A stretch of 64,000 bases of DNA from Brevundimonas sp. (GTDB lineage Bacteria > Pseudomonadota > Alphaproteobacteria > Caulobacterales > Caulobacteraceae), in NCBI RefSeq assembly GCF_013912005.1, contig NZ_JACESB010000010.1:1-64000 (forward strand), in the 5' to 3' direction. A program made the position numbers and the translations under genes. Below, piece after piece: positions 35,477-43,740 of the stretch (positions are counted from its first letter, which is position 1; each line of letters opens with the position of its first letter). Under the pieces are notes generated by a model. That model did not search any database. It was not told the DNA's origin and was given only the letters and a program-made list of their open reading frames with translations.

Positions 35477-35514
35477 GCGTCACACAAAGCGTCACACAGG
35501 CTCACTCTGTGACG
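35477..35514. repeat. Short direct and inverted repeats near the tRNA-Ser 3' end
   Basis: GCGTCACACA occurs twice, at 35477-35486 and 35489-35498, a 12-base period; an inverted copy of its core, TGTGACG, follows at 35508-35514. The cluster lies between the island operon and the tRNA, where arm-type recombinase sites or the tail of a lost integrase gene would be expected. Function unproven. Confidence 0.5.
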
Positions 35515-35550
35515 AGCCAACTTGCTGTTTTCAAGGCGTTTATGAAGAAA

Positions 35551-35642
35551 TGGCGGAGACGGAGGGATTCGAACCCTCGGTACCCCTTACAGGGTACGAC
35601 GATTTAGCAAACCGTTGCCTTCAGCCACTCGGCCACGTCTCC
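35551..35642 (-). tRNA. tRNA-Ser (anticodon GCU)
   Basis: The minus strand begins GGAGACGTGGCCGAGTGG, has the anticodon loop TTGCTAA (GCU, reading AGC/AGU), a long class II variable arm (GTACCCTGT...GGGTAC), the T-loop GGTTCGAATCC and ends CGTCTCC-G-CCA with encoded CCA. The 92-nt length is right for serine. Its 3' end faces the AT-richer block, the usual side for island integration. A reading frame running through it gives the well-known false EGFEPS peptide. Confidence 0.97.
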
Positions 35643-35763
35643 GGCAGGCGGCGTGCTTACCGGAGCGCGCGGGCGGGCGCAACGGGTCTGGCGACGCCGC
35701 CGCCCGTTAACGCGACAGTGAGGCGGACGCGGCAAGCTCGGGCCAAACCTTCCGCCCGGACGC

Positions 35764-37290
35764 ATGACCCACGCCGCCAGCCCTCTGACCGTTGACGACG
35801 CTGCGCCGGCGCGGCCGCCCGCGCGGACGGCCGGCGACGGCGCCGCGCGACGGGGACCGTTCCGGCCCGAGGTCTGGCTCAACGCCCGTCAGCGGCACGC
35901 CTCCCGCCTCGCCGCCCACTATTTCCGCGCCTTCGACGTGCTGGCGGTGCTCGGTCTCACCCTGGTCTGCGCCTGGGCCGCCGCCTCCGGTCCGCTCGTC
36001 CGCGCGCAGGTCGCGGACGTGGCGCCCTATGCGGTCGGGGCCGCGACGATCCTCGGCCTGATGCGCGCCACCGGGCGCTACCGCTTCGCCCGCGGCGAAC
36101 GACAGGGCCCGCGTCTGCTCGCGGTTTTCGCCATCGTCGCCGCCGGCGCGGCGGCCGCCTTCGCGACCGGTCTCCTCGTGGACGGCGAAGGCGCGTCGAC
36201 GCGCGCGCTCGCCCTGTGGGCCGTGTTGACGCTCGGCCTCCTCGGGACCATGCACCTGGGCTGGAGCCGCCTCGTCGACCGCTGGCGGACTTCGGGCGCC
36301 CTCACCCCCAACATCGTCCTTGTCGGCGCGACCCGTCACGCCGAGAGTCTGATCCGCGAAGCCCTCAAGCGCCGCGACCTGAACGTGCTGGGAATCTTCG
36401 ACGACCGGCTGGCCCGGGCCCCGCGGGCCGTGGCCGGAGTGCCGGTGCTGGGCGCCGCCGACGACCTGCTCGCCCACCGCATGACGCCGTATGTCGATCG
36501 CGTGGTTCTGGCCATCGATCCGCGGGCGGAGGCGCGGGTGCGGGAGCTGACCGCCCGCCTCGGGACGCTGCCGAACGAGGTCACCCTGCTGGTCGAACCG
36601 GACGGCCCGGCCGAGACCGCCTCCGCCCTCGACCGTCTGGCCGCCGCCCCGCTCGCCGACGTCAGCGGGCCGGCCGATCCCGATCGCCGGGCGTTCAACA
36701 AGCGCCTGCAGGATCTGATCCTCGGCCTCCTCGCCCTCGTCCTGCTCGCCCCGGTCATGGCCCTGATCGCCCTGGCCATCCGCCTCGACAGTCCCGGCCC
36801 GGTGCTGTTCCGCCAGCGGCGGCACGGCTTCAACCAGGAAGAGATCGTCGTCTGGAAGTTCCGCTCCATGCGCCACGAGGCGGCCGACGCGACCGCCAGC
36901 CGCCAGGTGACCCACGACGACGACCGGGTCACCCGCATCGGGCGCTTCATCCGCAAGACCAGCCTCGACGAGCTGCCGCAACTGATCAACGTGCTGCGCG
37001 GCGAGATGTCCCTGGTCGGCCCGCGGCCGCACGCGATCGGCATGAAGACCGGCCACGTGGAGTCCGCCCGACTGGTCGGCGAGTACGCCCACCGCCACCG
37101 GATCAAGCCCGGCATGACCGGATGGGCGGCGGTGAACGGCTCGCGCGGGCCCCTGCACACGGCCCAGGACGTCCGCCGCCGCGTCCGCCTCGACATCGAG
37201 TACGTCGAGCGCCAGAGCCTGTGGATGGATCTGTGGATCATGGCGATCACGGTTCCGGTCCTGCTCGGCGACCGCGCGGCCGTCCGGTGA
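35764..37290 (+). CDS. hfsE: Undecaprenyl-phosphate sugar phosphotransferase (HfsE/PssY type)
   Basis: A 508-aa initiating enzyme that puts the first sugar phosphate on undecaprenyl phosphate in the inner membrane. Several N-terminal membrane helices, a central CoA-binding-like domain (NIVLVGATRHAESLIREALKRR region) and the C-terminal catalytic domain are present, with VLFRQRRHGFNQEEIVVWKFRSM, RKTSLDELPQLINVLRGEMS, VGPRPHA and the final IKPGMTGWAAVNGSRG. The position at the head of an HfsF-GT-GT run facing hfsB-hfsA-hfsD copies the Caulobacter holdfast locus, hence the symbol; PssY/PssZ paralogues are alternatives. Confidence 0.86.
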   Translation: MTHAASPLTVDDAAPARPPARTAGDGAARRGPFRPEVWLNARQRHASRLAAHYFRAFDVLAVLGLTLVCAWAAASGPLVRAQVADVAPYAVGAATILGLMRATGRYRFARGERQGPRLLAVFAIVAAGAAAAFATGLLVDGEGASTRALALWAVLTLGLLGTMHLGWSRLVDRWRTSGALTPNIVLVGATRHAESLIREALKRRDLNVLGIFDDRLARAPRAVAGVPVLGAADDLLAHRMTPYVDRVVLAIDPRAEARVRELTARLGTLPNEVTLLVEPDGPAETASALDRLAAAPLADVSGPADPDRRAFNKRLQDLILGLLALVLLAPVMALIALAIRLDSPGPVLFRQRRHGFNQEEIVVWKFRSMRHEAADATASRQVTHDDDRVTRIGRFIRKTSLDELPQLINVLRGEMSLVGPRPHAIGMKTGHVESARLVGEYAHRHRIKPGMTGWAAVNGSRGPLHTAQDVRRRVRLDIEYVERQSLWMDLWIMAITVPVLLGDRAAVR

Positions 37291-37303
37291 CCCGGAGCGG
37301 CTG

Positions 37304-38755
37304 ATGTTCTGGAAGGGCGTCTGGGGCTACCTGCCCGCCAACATCGTCCAGGGCGTGGTCGGCTTCCTGACCATCGTCCTGTTCACCCGCCTGCTCGACG
37401 CCGAGGCGTTCGGCCGCTACGCCCTCGCCTTCTCGGTGGTGACCCTCGCCCATGTGGCGGTGTTCAGCTGGCTCGAGGCGGCCATGGCCCGCTTCTGGGC
37501 CGCGGAGACCGCGGGCGCCGGGCTGGCGAGCCATTTCGCCAGCCTCTACCGCATCGCCTTCGTCCTCTCCGCCGGCTTCCTCGTCCTCGTGGGGGCGGTT
37601 CTGTGGCTGTCGCCGGTCGAGCCGCTGTTCCGCCTCGCCCTCGCCGCCGGCCTCGCCGGCGTGCCGGCCCGCTGCCTGGTCAAGCTCGCCCAGGAACGCT
37701 ACCGCGCCGCGGGCGAGGTCGGTCGGGCGGCGGGGCTGGACATCGCCACCACCATCGGCGGTCTCGTCATCGGCGTCGGCTTCGCCCTCGCCGGCGCCGG
37801 CGGGGCCGCGCCCCTGCTGGGCCTCGGTCTCGCGCCCCTGCTCGCCCTGCCCTTCGTGCTCCCCGCCGAACTGCGCGAGGCGCGCGGCGGCCGGCTGGAG
37901 CCCGCGCGGCTGCGCGGCTACGCCGTCTACGGCTATCCGATCGCCGCCTCCCTGGCGCTCACCGTGGTGCTCGCCTCCACCGACCGCTTCCTGCTCGCGG
38001 CCTTCCTCGACGAGGCGGCGGTCGGCGCCTATCACGCCGGCTATTCGATCGCGAACCGGACGCTGGACGTGCTGTTCCTGTGGCTCGGGGCGGCCGGGCA
38101 GCCGGCTTTGGTCATGGCGCTGGAGCGCGGCGGCGCCGCCCGGCTGCAGGCCGCGGCCCGGGAGCAGCTGTCCACCTTCCTGCTGATCGGCCTGCCGGCG
38201 GCCGCGGGCGTGGCCCTGGTGGCCCGGCCGCTGGCGGAGGTGCTGATCGGCGAGGAGCTGCGCACGGCGGCGGCGGCCATCACCCCGTGGATCGCCCTCT
38301 CCGCCCTGCTCTACGGCCTCACCGCCTACTACTTCGGCCAGGCCTTCACCCTCGGCCGGCGCACCGGTCGGCTGCTGGCGGCCATGAGCCTGCCCGCGCT
38401 CGTCAACGTGGCCCTGAACCTCGTCCTCGTGCCGCGCTTCGGCGTCATGGGGGCGGCGTGGGCGACGGCGGCGAGTTTCGCCCTCGGGCTCGCCGCCACC
38501 CTGACGCTCGGCCGCGCCGTGCTGCCCCTGCCCGTGGCCTGGGACAGCCTGCTGCGCTGCGCCGCCGCCACGGCCCTGATGGCCCTCGTCGTCCGCGCCC
38601 TGCCCCCGCTCGGCGGCGCGGCCGAACTGGTCCTCGACGCCGGCGTCGGCGCCCTCGTCTACGCCGCCGCGGCCCTGACGCTGAACGCCGCCGGCGTGCG
38701 CGACGTGGCGGCCCGTCTCGTCCGGCGGTTCCGGGCCCGGAAGGCCGCCGCATGA
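37304..38755 (+). CDS. hfsF: Polysaccharide flippase, Wzx/MOP superfamily (HfsF-like)
   Basis: A 483-aa integral membrane protein with about 12-14 hydrophobic helices of the MOP exporter type. N-terminus FWKGVWGYLPANIVQGVVGF and LFTRLLDAEAFGRYALAF is typical of Wzx proteins, and it ends with a short basic cytoplasmic tail. It would flip the lipid-linked repeat unit to the periplasm. It starts 13 bases after hfsE with a GGAG-type site, and its stop overlaps the next start (ATGA). Assigned HfsF from family plus order. Confidence 0.85.
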   Translation: MFWKGVWGYLPANIVQGVVGFLTIVLFTRLLDAEAFGRYALAFSVVTLAHVAVFSWLEAAMARFWAAETAGAGLASHFASLYRIAFVLSAGFLVLVGAVLWLSPVEPLFRLALAAGLAGVPARCLVKLAQERYRAAGEVGRAAGLDIATTIGGLVIGVGFALAGAGGAAPLLGLGLAPLLALPFVLPAELREARGGRLEPARLRGYAVYGYPIAASLALTVVLASTDRFLLAAFLDEAAVGAYHAGYSIANRTLDVLFLWLGAAGQPALVMALERGGAARLQAAAREQLSTFLLIGLPAAAGVALVARPLAEVLIGEELRTAAAAITPWIALSALLYGLTAYYFGQAFTLGRRTGRLLAAMSLPALVNVALNLVLVPRFGVMGAAWATAASFALGLAATLTLGRAVLPLPVAWDSLLRCAAATALMALVVRALPPLGGAAELVLDAGVGALVYAAAALTLNAAGVRDVAARLVRRFRARKAAA

Positions 38756-39684
38756 GCGCCGCCGTCGTCGAGAACGCCGCCTGGGCCGGAGCCGCCCCCT
38801 CGCTGTCGGTGCTGACGCCCTTCCTGCGCGACGACCCGTCCGACCTGCTGGAGCGGCTGGAGACGGAGGCGCCGGCGCTGGGGGACGGCGTGGAGGTGGT
38901 CCTGCTGGACGACGGCACCGCCGACGCCGAACTCACCGCGCGGCTGACGGCTCTCATCCGCCGGATGACCCTGCCGGCGCGCCTGATCACCCTCGCCGCC
39001 AACGAGGGCCGGGCGCCGGGCCGCAACCGCCTCGCCGCCGCCGCCCGGGGCGAGGCGCTGCTGTTCCTCGACAGCGACATGCGGCCCGACAGTCCCCACT
39101 TCCTGCAGGACTGGGCGGCGCTGGTGCGGCGCGAGCGGCCGGCGGTCGCCTTCGGCGGCTTCTCCCTGCTGCAGGCGCCGGACGCGCCTCGCTTCGCCGT
39201 CCACCGCGCCCTGGCGGCGAAGTCGGAGTGCGTTCCCTCGCCGGAGCGGGCGAAGCAGCCGGCCAAATACGTCTACACCTCAAACCTCCTCGTCCGCCGC
39301 GACGTGTTCGAGGCCGAGGCCTTCGATCCCGGCTTCACCGGCTGGGGCTGGGAGGACGTGGAGTGGGCCATCCGCGTCGCCCGCCGTTTCCCGGTGGTCC
39401 ACGTCGACAACCCGGCGACGCACATGGGCCTCGACACCGTCCCGGCCCTCGCCGCCAAGTACGAACAGTCGGCGCCCAACTTCGGCCGGATGGCCGCGCG
39501 CCACCCGGAGATCGTCGCCGCCTACCCCAGCTATCGCGCCGCGCGCCTGCTGCGCCGGCTGCCGGCCCTGCGGCCGCTCCGTAGCCTGCTGAAGCGGGCC
39601 GCGACCGCGGAGTGGCTGCCGACCGCCGCCCGGGCCTTCTCGCTGCGCCTGTACCGGGCCGCCCTCTATGCGGAGGCGGTGTGA
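38752..39684 (+). CDS. Family 2 glycosyltransferase (HfsG position)
   Basis: A 310-aa GT-A glycosyltransferase: LSVLTPFLRDD at the N-terminus, EVVLLDDGT, NEGRAPGRNRLAAAARGEALLFLDSDM (motif order with the DSD metal site), and GWGWEDVEWAIR as acceptor/catalytic base region. It adds a sugar to the lipid-linked unit at the cytoplasmic face. It lies where hfsG is found in Caulobacter, and its length agrees, but sequence identity to HfsG was not checked. Coupled to hfsF by a 4-base overlap and to the next gene by a 1-base overlap (TGATG). Confidence 0.85.
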   Translation: MSAAVVENAAWAGAAPSLSVLTPFLRDDPSDLLERLETEAPALGDGVEVVLLDDGTADAELTARLTALIRRMTLPARLITLAANEGRAPGRNRLAAAARGEALLFLDSDMRPDSPHFLQDWAALVRRERPAVAFGGFSLLQAPDAPRFAVHRALAAKSECVPSPERAKQPAKYVYTSNLLVRRDVFEAEAFDPGFTGWGWEDVEWAIRVARRFPVVHVDNPATHMGLDTVPALAAKYEQSAPNFGRMAARHPEIVAAYPSYRAARLLRRLPALRPLRSLLKRAATAEWLPTAARAFSLRLYRAALYAEAV

Positions 39685-40634
39685 TGGGCGACGTCGCCGT
39701 CCTCGTGCCCACCCTGCGGCGGCCGGACAGCCTCGCGCGCGCCCTCCGCTCCCTGTTCGCCCAGCAGGGGGTGGACGACCGGATCGCGGCGATCGTGGTG
39801 GTGGACAACGATCCGGCCGGCTCGGCCGCGTCGATGGTGGAGTCGCTGCGCTCCGCGGCGCCCTGGCCCCTGGTGTACCGGCATGCGCCGACCCCCGGGG
39901 TGGCCACCGCCCGCAACGCCGGCCTGGCCGCGACCGACGCCCCCCTGATCGCCTTTCTGGACGACGACGAGGCCGCCTCGCGGGGCTGGCTCGCCGCCCT
40001 GCTCGACGCACAGGCGGCCACGGGCGCCGATGTGGTGTTCGGGCCCATCACCGGCCGCGCGCCGGAGGCGGCGCCGTGGCTCCAGCCCTATCTGGAGCGC
40101 TTCTTCGGCCGGGCGGGCCCCGCGGAGACCGGTCTGATCGACCGGCCCTACGGCTGCGGCAACTCCCTGATGCTGCGGCGCACGGCCCTGCCCGGCGCCG
40201 CCCCCTTCAGCACCGCCGCCGACGACATGGGCGGCGAGGACGACATCCTGTTCGCCGGACTGCAGCGCCGGGGCGGCCGGTTCGGCTGGGCGGCCGACGC
40301 CCGGGTGGAGGAGTTCGCGCCGGCGCACCGCGCCACCCTCCGCTACACCCTCGCCCGCGCCTTCGCCTACGGCCAGGGCCCGAGCCAGACGGCCGCCGCG
40401 GCGCGCGACTGGCCGGGCGTGCTGCGCTGGATGGTGATCGGCGCGGGCCAGACCGCCATCTGGGGTTCAGTCGCCGCCGGCCTGTCTGTCCTGGGCCATC
40501 CCCGCCGGGCCGAGGCGCTGGACCGCGCCGCCCGCGGTCTCGGAAAGCTTTTCTGGATGAAGGGTCTGGAGCCGCGTTTCTACGGCGCCCACGAAGTGGC
40601 CCGGCTGGATCGTCAGCGATCGCTCAGCCGGTGA
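39684..40634 (+). CDS. Family 2 glycosyltransferase
   Basis: A 316-aa GT-A enzyme. VAVLVPTLRRPDSLARAL, VVVDNDPAGSA, GVATARNAGLAAT, FLDDDEAA (metal site) and GGEDDILFAGLQRRG carry the family signature. It uses a start one base before the previous stop ends, so translation is coupled. It takes the place where Caulobacter has hfsH and hfsC, and is no relative of either. Its end overlaps the end of the convergent hfsB-like gene by 11 bases. Sugar donor unknown. Confidence 0.85.
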   Translation: MGDVAVLVPTLRRPDSLARALRSLFAQQGVDDRIAAIVVVDNDPAGSAASMVESLRSAAPWPLVYRHAPTPGVATARNAGLAATDAPLIAFLDDDEAASRGWLAALLDAQAATGADVVFGPITGRAPEAAPWLQPYLERFFGRAGPAETGLIDRPYGCGNSLMLRRTALPGAAPFSTAADDMGGEDDILFAGLQRRGGRFGWAADARVEEFAPAHRATLRYTLARAFAYGQGPSQTAAAARDWPGVLRWMVIGAGQTAIWGSVAAGLSVLGHPRRAEALDRAARGLGKLFWMKGLEPRFYGAHEVARLDRQRSLSR

Positions 40635-41325
40635 GCCGGCGCAGGAAGGCGGGCGGCTGGTAGGTCGACCGGTTGACCACCACCCCGGCGATCCGTCCGC
40701 CCACCGCCTCGATCTCGTCGCGCAGGATCATCGGCTCGCCCGGGGAGGCGCCGCCGGCGGCGACCACCAGCACCGTCGCGTCGACGAACGGCGCCAGGGT
40801 GATGGCCGTGTCGCTGCGGTCGGCGGCCGGAGAATCGATCACCACCGTATCCGCGTGCCGGCGCAGGGCGTCCCAGTAGCGCGCGTCGCCCAGGACCTCC
40901 GCCCGCTGGCCGGAACGCAGGTTCTCGCCCGCGAAACGGGTGGCCCACAGACGGCCGCCGAGGAAGGGCCGCGCCGTCACCAGCCGGGCCGGATGGACGG
41001 GCTTGCCGTCCCGGTCCGTCACCCGCGGCGTCACGGCGAAGAAGATGGATCCGTCCGGCGTCGCCGCCGCCGCCTTGCCCATCCGCCCGAAGCGGTCCGG
41101 CTGGGCGGCGATCGCCTCCACCTGCCCCTGCTGGGACAGGTCCGCATCGATGAGCCAGACGGGCTTGCGGGCCCGGACGGCGGCGAGGCGGGCGTACTCC
41201 CGCGCCACGGTGGAGACGCCCTCGCCGGTCGTGGCGGCAGCGATCTGGATCACGCGGCCGCGGTGACCCGGCGCGGGCCCCAGCGCGGCCCAGAGGGCGG
41301 CCATCTCGGATGTCAGATCGACCAT
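40624..41325 (-). CDS. hfsB: HfsB-like polysaccharide biosynthesis protein (BY-kinase fold)
   Basis: A 233-aa P-loop protein resembling the cytoplasmic half of Wzc. Walker A' VWLIDADL (about residues 57-64) and VVIDSPAA are clear, but the P-loop reads ATTGEGVST (residues 31-39): the invariant Lys of GEGKST is Val37, and no C-terminal tyrosine cluster exists. It is therefore unlikely to be a working tyrosine kinase; a structural partner of HfsA is more likely. It lies 47 bases downstream of hfsA, as in the Caulobacter hfsA-hfsB pair. Confidence 0.83.
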   Translation of the reverse strand: MVDLTSEMAALWAALGPAPGHRGRVIQIAAATTGEGVSTVAREYARLAAVRARKPVWLIDADLSQQGQVEAIAAQPDRFGRMGKAAAATPDGSIFFAVTPRVTDRDGKPVHPARLVTARPFLGGRLWATRFAGENLRSGQRAEVLGDARYWDALRRHADTVVIDSPAADRSDTAITLAPFVDATVLVVAAGGASPGEPMILRDEIEAVGGRIAGVVVNRSTYQPPAFLRRLTG

Positions 41326-41372
41326 CGAATCGCTACGCGCCGTTCACCACACCCTACGGTAACACGGGCGGG

Positions 41373-42824
41373 TCAGCGGGCCTTCACCGGAGCGACGGCG
41401 AGCACCGGAAGATCGAGCGTCCGCCCCGTTGAGGCCGGCGTGGCGTAGCCCCGGCGCGTGAACACCCGCAGCAGGCCGACGCACAGGGCGGTGAAGGCGG
41501 CGAACAGGAACACCACCGCCAGCAGGGGCGCCTTCAGGCTGCTGCCCCGCGTCGGGGCCTGGGCGCGCTCCAGAACGGTGACGTTGTCCGCGCCGGCGGC
41601 GACGAGGGCGCGATCCGCGCGGGACTGGCTCTCGCGCTGCTGGAAGTCGCGGATGGCGGCCGTCAGCGTCTCGCGGTTGCCGGCGAGGGTGGCGTGGGTC
41701 GACTCCAGCCGCGTCAGCTCGGCCAGCCGCCCGCGCAGGGTCGTCAGCTGCCCTTCGAGCACCCGCAGGCGGGCCGCCAGCGCGTCGCGGTCGGCGGCGG
41801 CGTTGATCCGCGCCGTCTCGATTTCGGTGAAGATCGCGCTGGGGCCGGTGCGGACCTCCTTGGCGCCCACCGCGGTCCCGGTCGCCACGAAGGCCTGGAG
41901 CTGGGCGATCTGCTCGTCGATGTCGCGCACCGGCTGGGCGTCCTCGGTGTAGCGGGCGAGCAGGTTCTCCCGCTGGGTCCGCAGCTGCAGGATCTGGTCC
42001 TGGGCCGAGATGTTCAGGTCCTGCTGCAGCACGACCTCCGCCGGCTGCTGCGCCAGCTGCGCCTCCAGGGTGGCGAGACGCTGGCTGGCCTGCTGCAGCT
42101 GGGCGCGCACCGACAGCGTCTCGGCCGAGACCGTCTGGAAATTGGCCGCGAGCGTCGCCTTGGCCGTGGCGAAGTCGCCGATGTCGTTGGACTGCAGGAA
42201 GGCTTCGTAGGCGGCGTCGGCCGAGGCGAGGTCGTCCTCGAAGGCCTCCCGCTGCGCCGCATAGGGCGCGGGGTCGGCGCGGTCGCGGAACACTTCGCGG
42301 CGCCGCACGAGGTACTGGTCGACGAGGGCGTTGAGCACCCTCGCCGCCCGCTGCGGATCGCCGGAGCGATAGGAGACCGAGATGATGGCGCTGCCGGGCG
42401 TGACCCCCACCCCGAGGTTGTTGTCGAGCACCTTGAGCGCCGCGGTCTCCTTCTCGGCCGCGGTTCCGGCCGCGTCGTCCCCGAGGATCGCCGCCGGGCC
42501 CACCGCGCGCACCGTGCGGCGCTTGACCTCAAGGCTGCCGAGGATGGCGGCTTCCGACTGCGCCACCGCGTCCGCCTCCAGCGGCTGGCCGCCGCGGTCC
42601 TGCTGGGCCCCGACGCGGGGCTGGTAGACGTACTCCTGCCCGACCCCGGCGTAGACGCTGGCGCTGGCCGTGTAGGACTTCTTGAGCGTCAGCACGGCGG
42701 CCGCCCCCAGCGCGAAGATGGCCAGGAACACCACGATCATCAGCAGCAGTTCGCGGAACAGCAGGCCGACGACGTCAGCGAAGCCGTAGCGCGGGCGGAC
42801 TGTGGTGTAGGCCGTCGTGCGCAT
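41373..42824 (-). CDS. hfsA: HfsA-like polysaccharide co-polymerase (Wzz/GumC family)
   Basis: A 483-aa inner-membrane protein with helices near residues 26-48 and 445-465 and a large periplasmic region between. It contains a Wzz domain (LKKSYTASASVYAGVG), VSYRSGDPQRAARVLNALVDQY, long coiled coils (LSVRAQLQQASQRLATLEAQL) and a Pro-containing exit (LERAQAPTRGSSLKAP). Such proteins set chain length and bridge to the outer-membrane Wza channel. Divergent from the hfsD-like gene across a 124-base gap that holds a CtrA-like site. Confidence 0.87.
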   Translation of the reverse strand: MRTTAYTTVRPRYGFADVVGLLFRELLLMIVVFLAIFALGAAAVLTLKKSYTASASVYAGVGQEYVYQPRVGAQQDRGGQPLEADAVAQSEAAILGSLEVKRRTVRAVGPAAILGDDAAGTAAEKETAALKVLDNNLGVGVTPGSAIISVSYRSGDPQRAARVLNALVDQYLVRRREVFRDRADPAPYAAQREAFEDDLASADAAYEAFLQSNDIGDFATAKATLAANFQTVSAETLSVRAQLQQASQRLATLEAQLAQQPAEVVLQQDLNISAQDQILQLRTQRENLLARYTEDAQPVRDIDEQIAQLQAFVATGTAVGAKEVRTGPSAIFTEIETARINAAADRDALAARLRVLEGQLTTLRGRLAELTRLESTHATLAGNRETLTAAIRDFQQRESQSRADRALVAAGADNVTVLERAQAPTRGSSLKAPLLAVVFLFAAFTALCVGLLRVFTRRGYATPASTGRTLDLPVLAVAPVKAR

Positions 42825-42881
42825 GCGGGCGGACTGATTCCATCGAACGGGACTGACCGGCGCAGCCTTCGCCCACCGGCG

Positions 42882-42896
42882 TTAACCATGGGTTAC
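42882..42896. promoter_or_regulatory. CtrA-like box in the hfsA-hfsD divergent promoter region
   Basis: TTAA (42882-42885), seven bases, TTAC (42893-42896). The Caulobacter CtrA consensus is TTAA-N7-TTAA(C), so this is one base off. It lies 53 bases before the hfsD start and 58 bases before the hfsA start. Cell-cycle control of holdfast genes would make sense, but the match is short. Confidence 0.45.
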
Positions 42897-42948
42897 CCAT
42901 AGCCGGACCACCCTGCCCTCGACGCCGCTGCACCGGAGCGATTCCGCC

Positions 42949-43719
42949 ATGTCCATCCATCGCCGCACCCTTCTCCTCGGCCTCGCCGGGGTCGGCGGCG
43001 CGATGACCGCAGGATGCGGTGGCGTGGGCGATCCCTGGGGCGGGGAGCCGGCCTGGGCCTCGTCGCCGGCGCCGGGCGCCGCCCGGGTGCGACAGACCGG
43101 GCCGCACGCCTTCCCCGAAGTCGCCTTCGCCGACTGGACCGACGCCGAGCCCGAGTACGTGCTCTATCCCGGCGACGAGATCGAGATCGCCACCCCGACC
43201 GCCCCGGAGTTGACCCGCACCCTGCGCGTCGGCCCGGACGGGCGGGTCTCCCTGCCGCTGGTCGGACAGATCATGGCCGCGGACCGCACCCTGGCGGAGC
43301 TGGAGGCGGATGCGTCCGACGCTTTCGCGGGGCAGCTGCGCCGACCAGTGGTCGAGATCACCCTGAAGACGGCCGGGCCGATCCGCGTCTGGGTGGGCGG
43401 CGAGGTGCGCACGCCGGGCATGATCGAGATGACGGGGGACCTCGACGCCTACCAGGCGATCATCCAGGCGGGGGACTTCCTGCCCTCGGCCCGGCCGCAG
43501 GAAGTGGCGCTGATCCGTCGCGGGCCGGGCGGGGTGCGCATGATGCGCCCGCTCGACCTGCGGCCCCGCCGCGGCGAGGTGGCGGCCCTGCGGCGCGGCG
43601 ACATCCTCTACGTCCCCCGCTCCACGCTCGGCGAGGTCGCCAACTTCGTCACCCAGTTCCGCAACGCCCTGCCGATCGGCTTCAGCTACGCGATCGGCGG
43701 GCAGTACCAGTCGTTCTGA
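42949..43719 (+). CDS. hfsD: HfsD/Wza-like polysaccharide export lipoprotein
   Basis: A 256-aa outer-membrane export protein. The N-terminus has RRTLLLGLAG and a lipobox ending MTAGC (C23), so a lipoprotein signal, perhaps by the Tat route. The poly-export domain follows (YVLYPGDEIEIATP, LRVGPDGRVSLPLVG, MAADRTLAELE), then an SLBB-like domain (RVWVGGEVRTPGMIEM) and RGDILYVPRS. It lacks the long C-terminal barrel helix extension of E. coli Wza, as HfsD does. It completes the export set with the divergent hfsA-hfsB. Confidence 0.88.
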   Translation: MSIHRRTLLLGLAGVGGAMTAGCGGVGDPWGGEPAWASSPAPGAARVRQTGPHAFPEVAFADWTDAEPEYVLYPGDEIEIATPTAPELTRTLRVGPDGRVSLPLVGQIMAADRTLAELEADASDAFAGQLRRPVVEITLKTAGPIRVWVGGEVRTPGMIEMTGDLDAYQAIIQAGDFLPSARPQEVALIRRGPGGVRMMRPLDLRPRRGEVAALRRGDILYVPRSTLGEVANFVTQFRNALPIGFSYAIGGQYQSF

Positions 43720-43740
43720 GCGGCTGGCGGCGGGCGGCCC

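Noticed and set aside
35397-35795. Plus-strand peptide containing EGFEPS across the tRNA
   Set aside because: This is the well-known false protein from translating the complement of tRNA-Ser.
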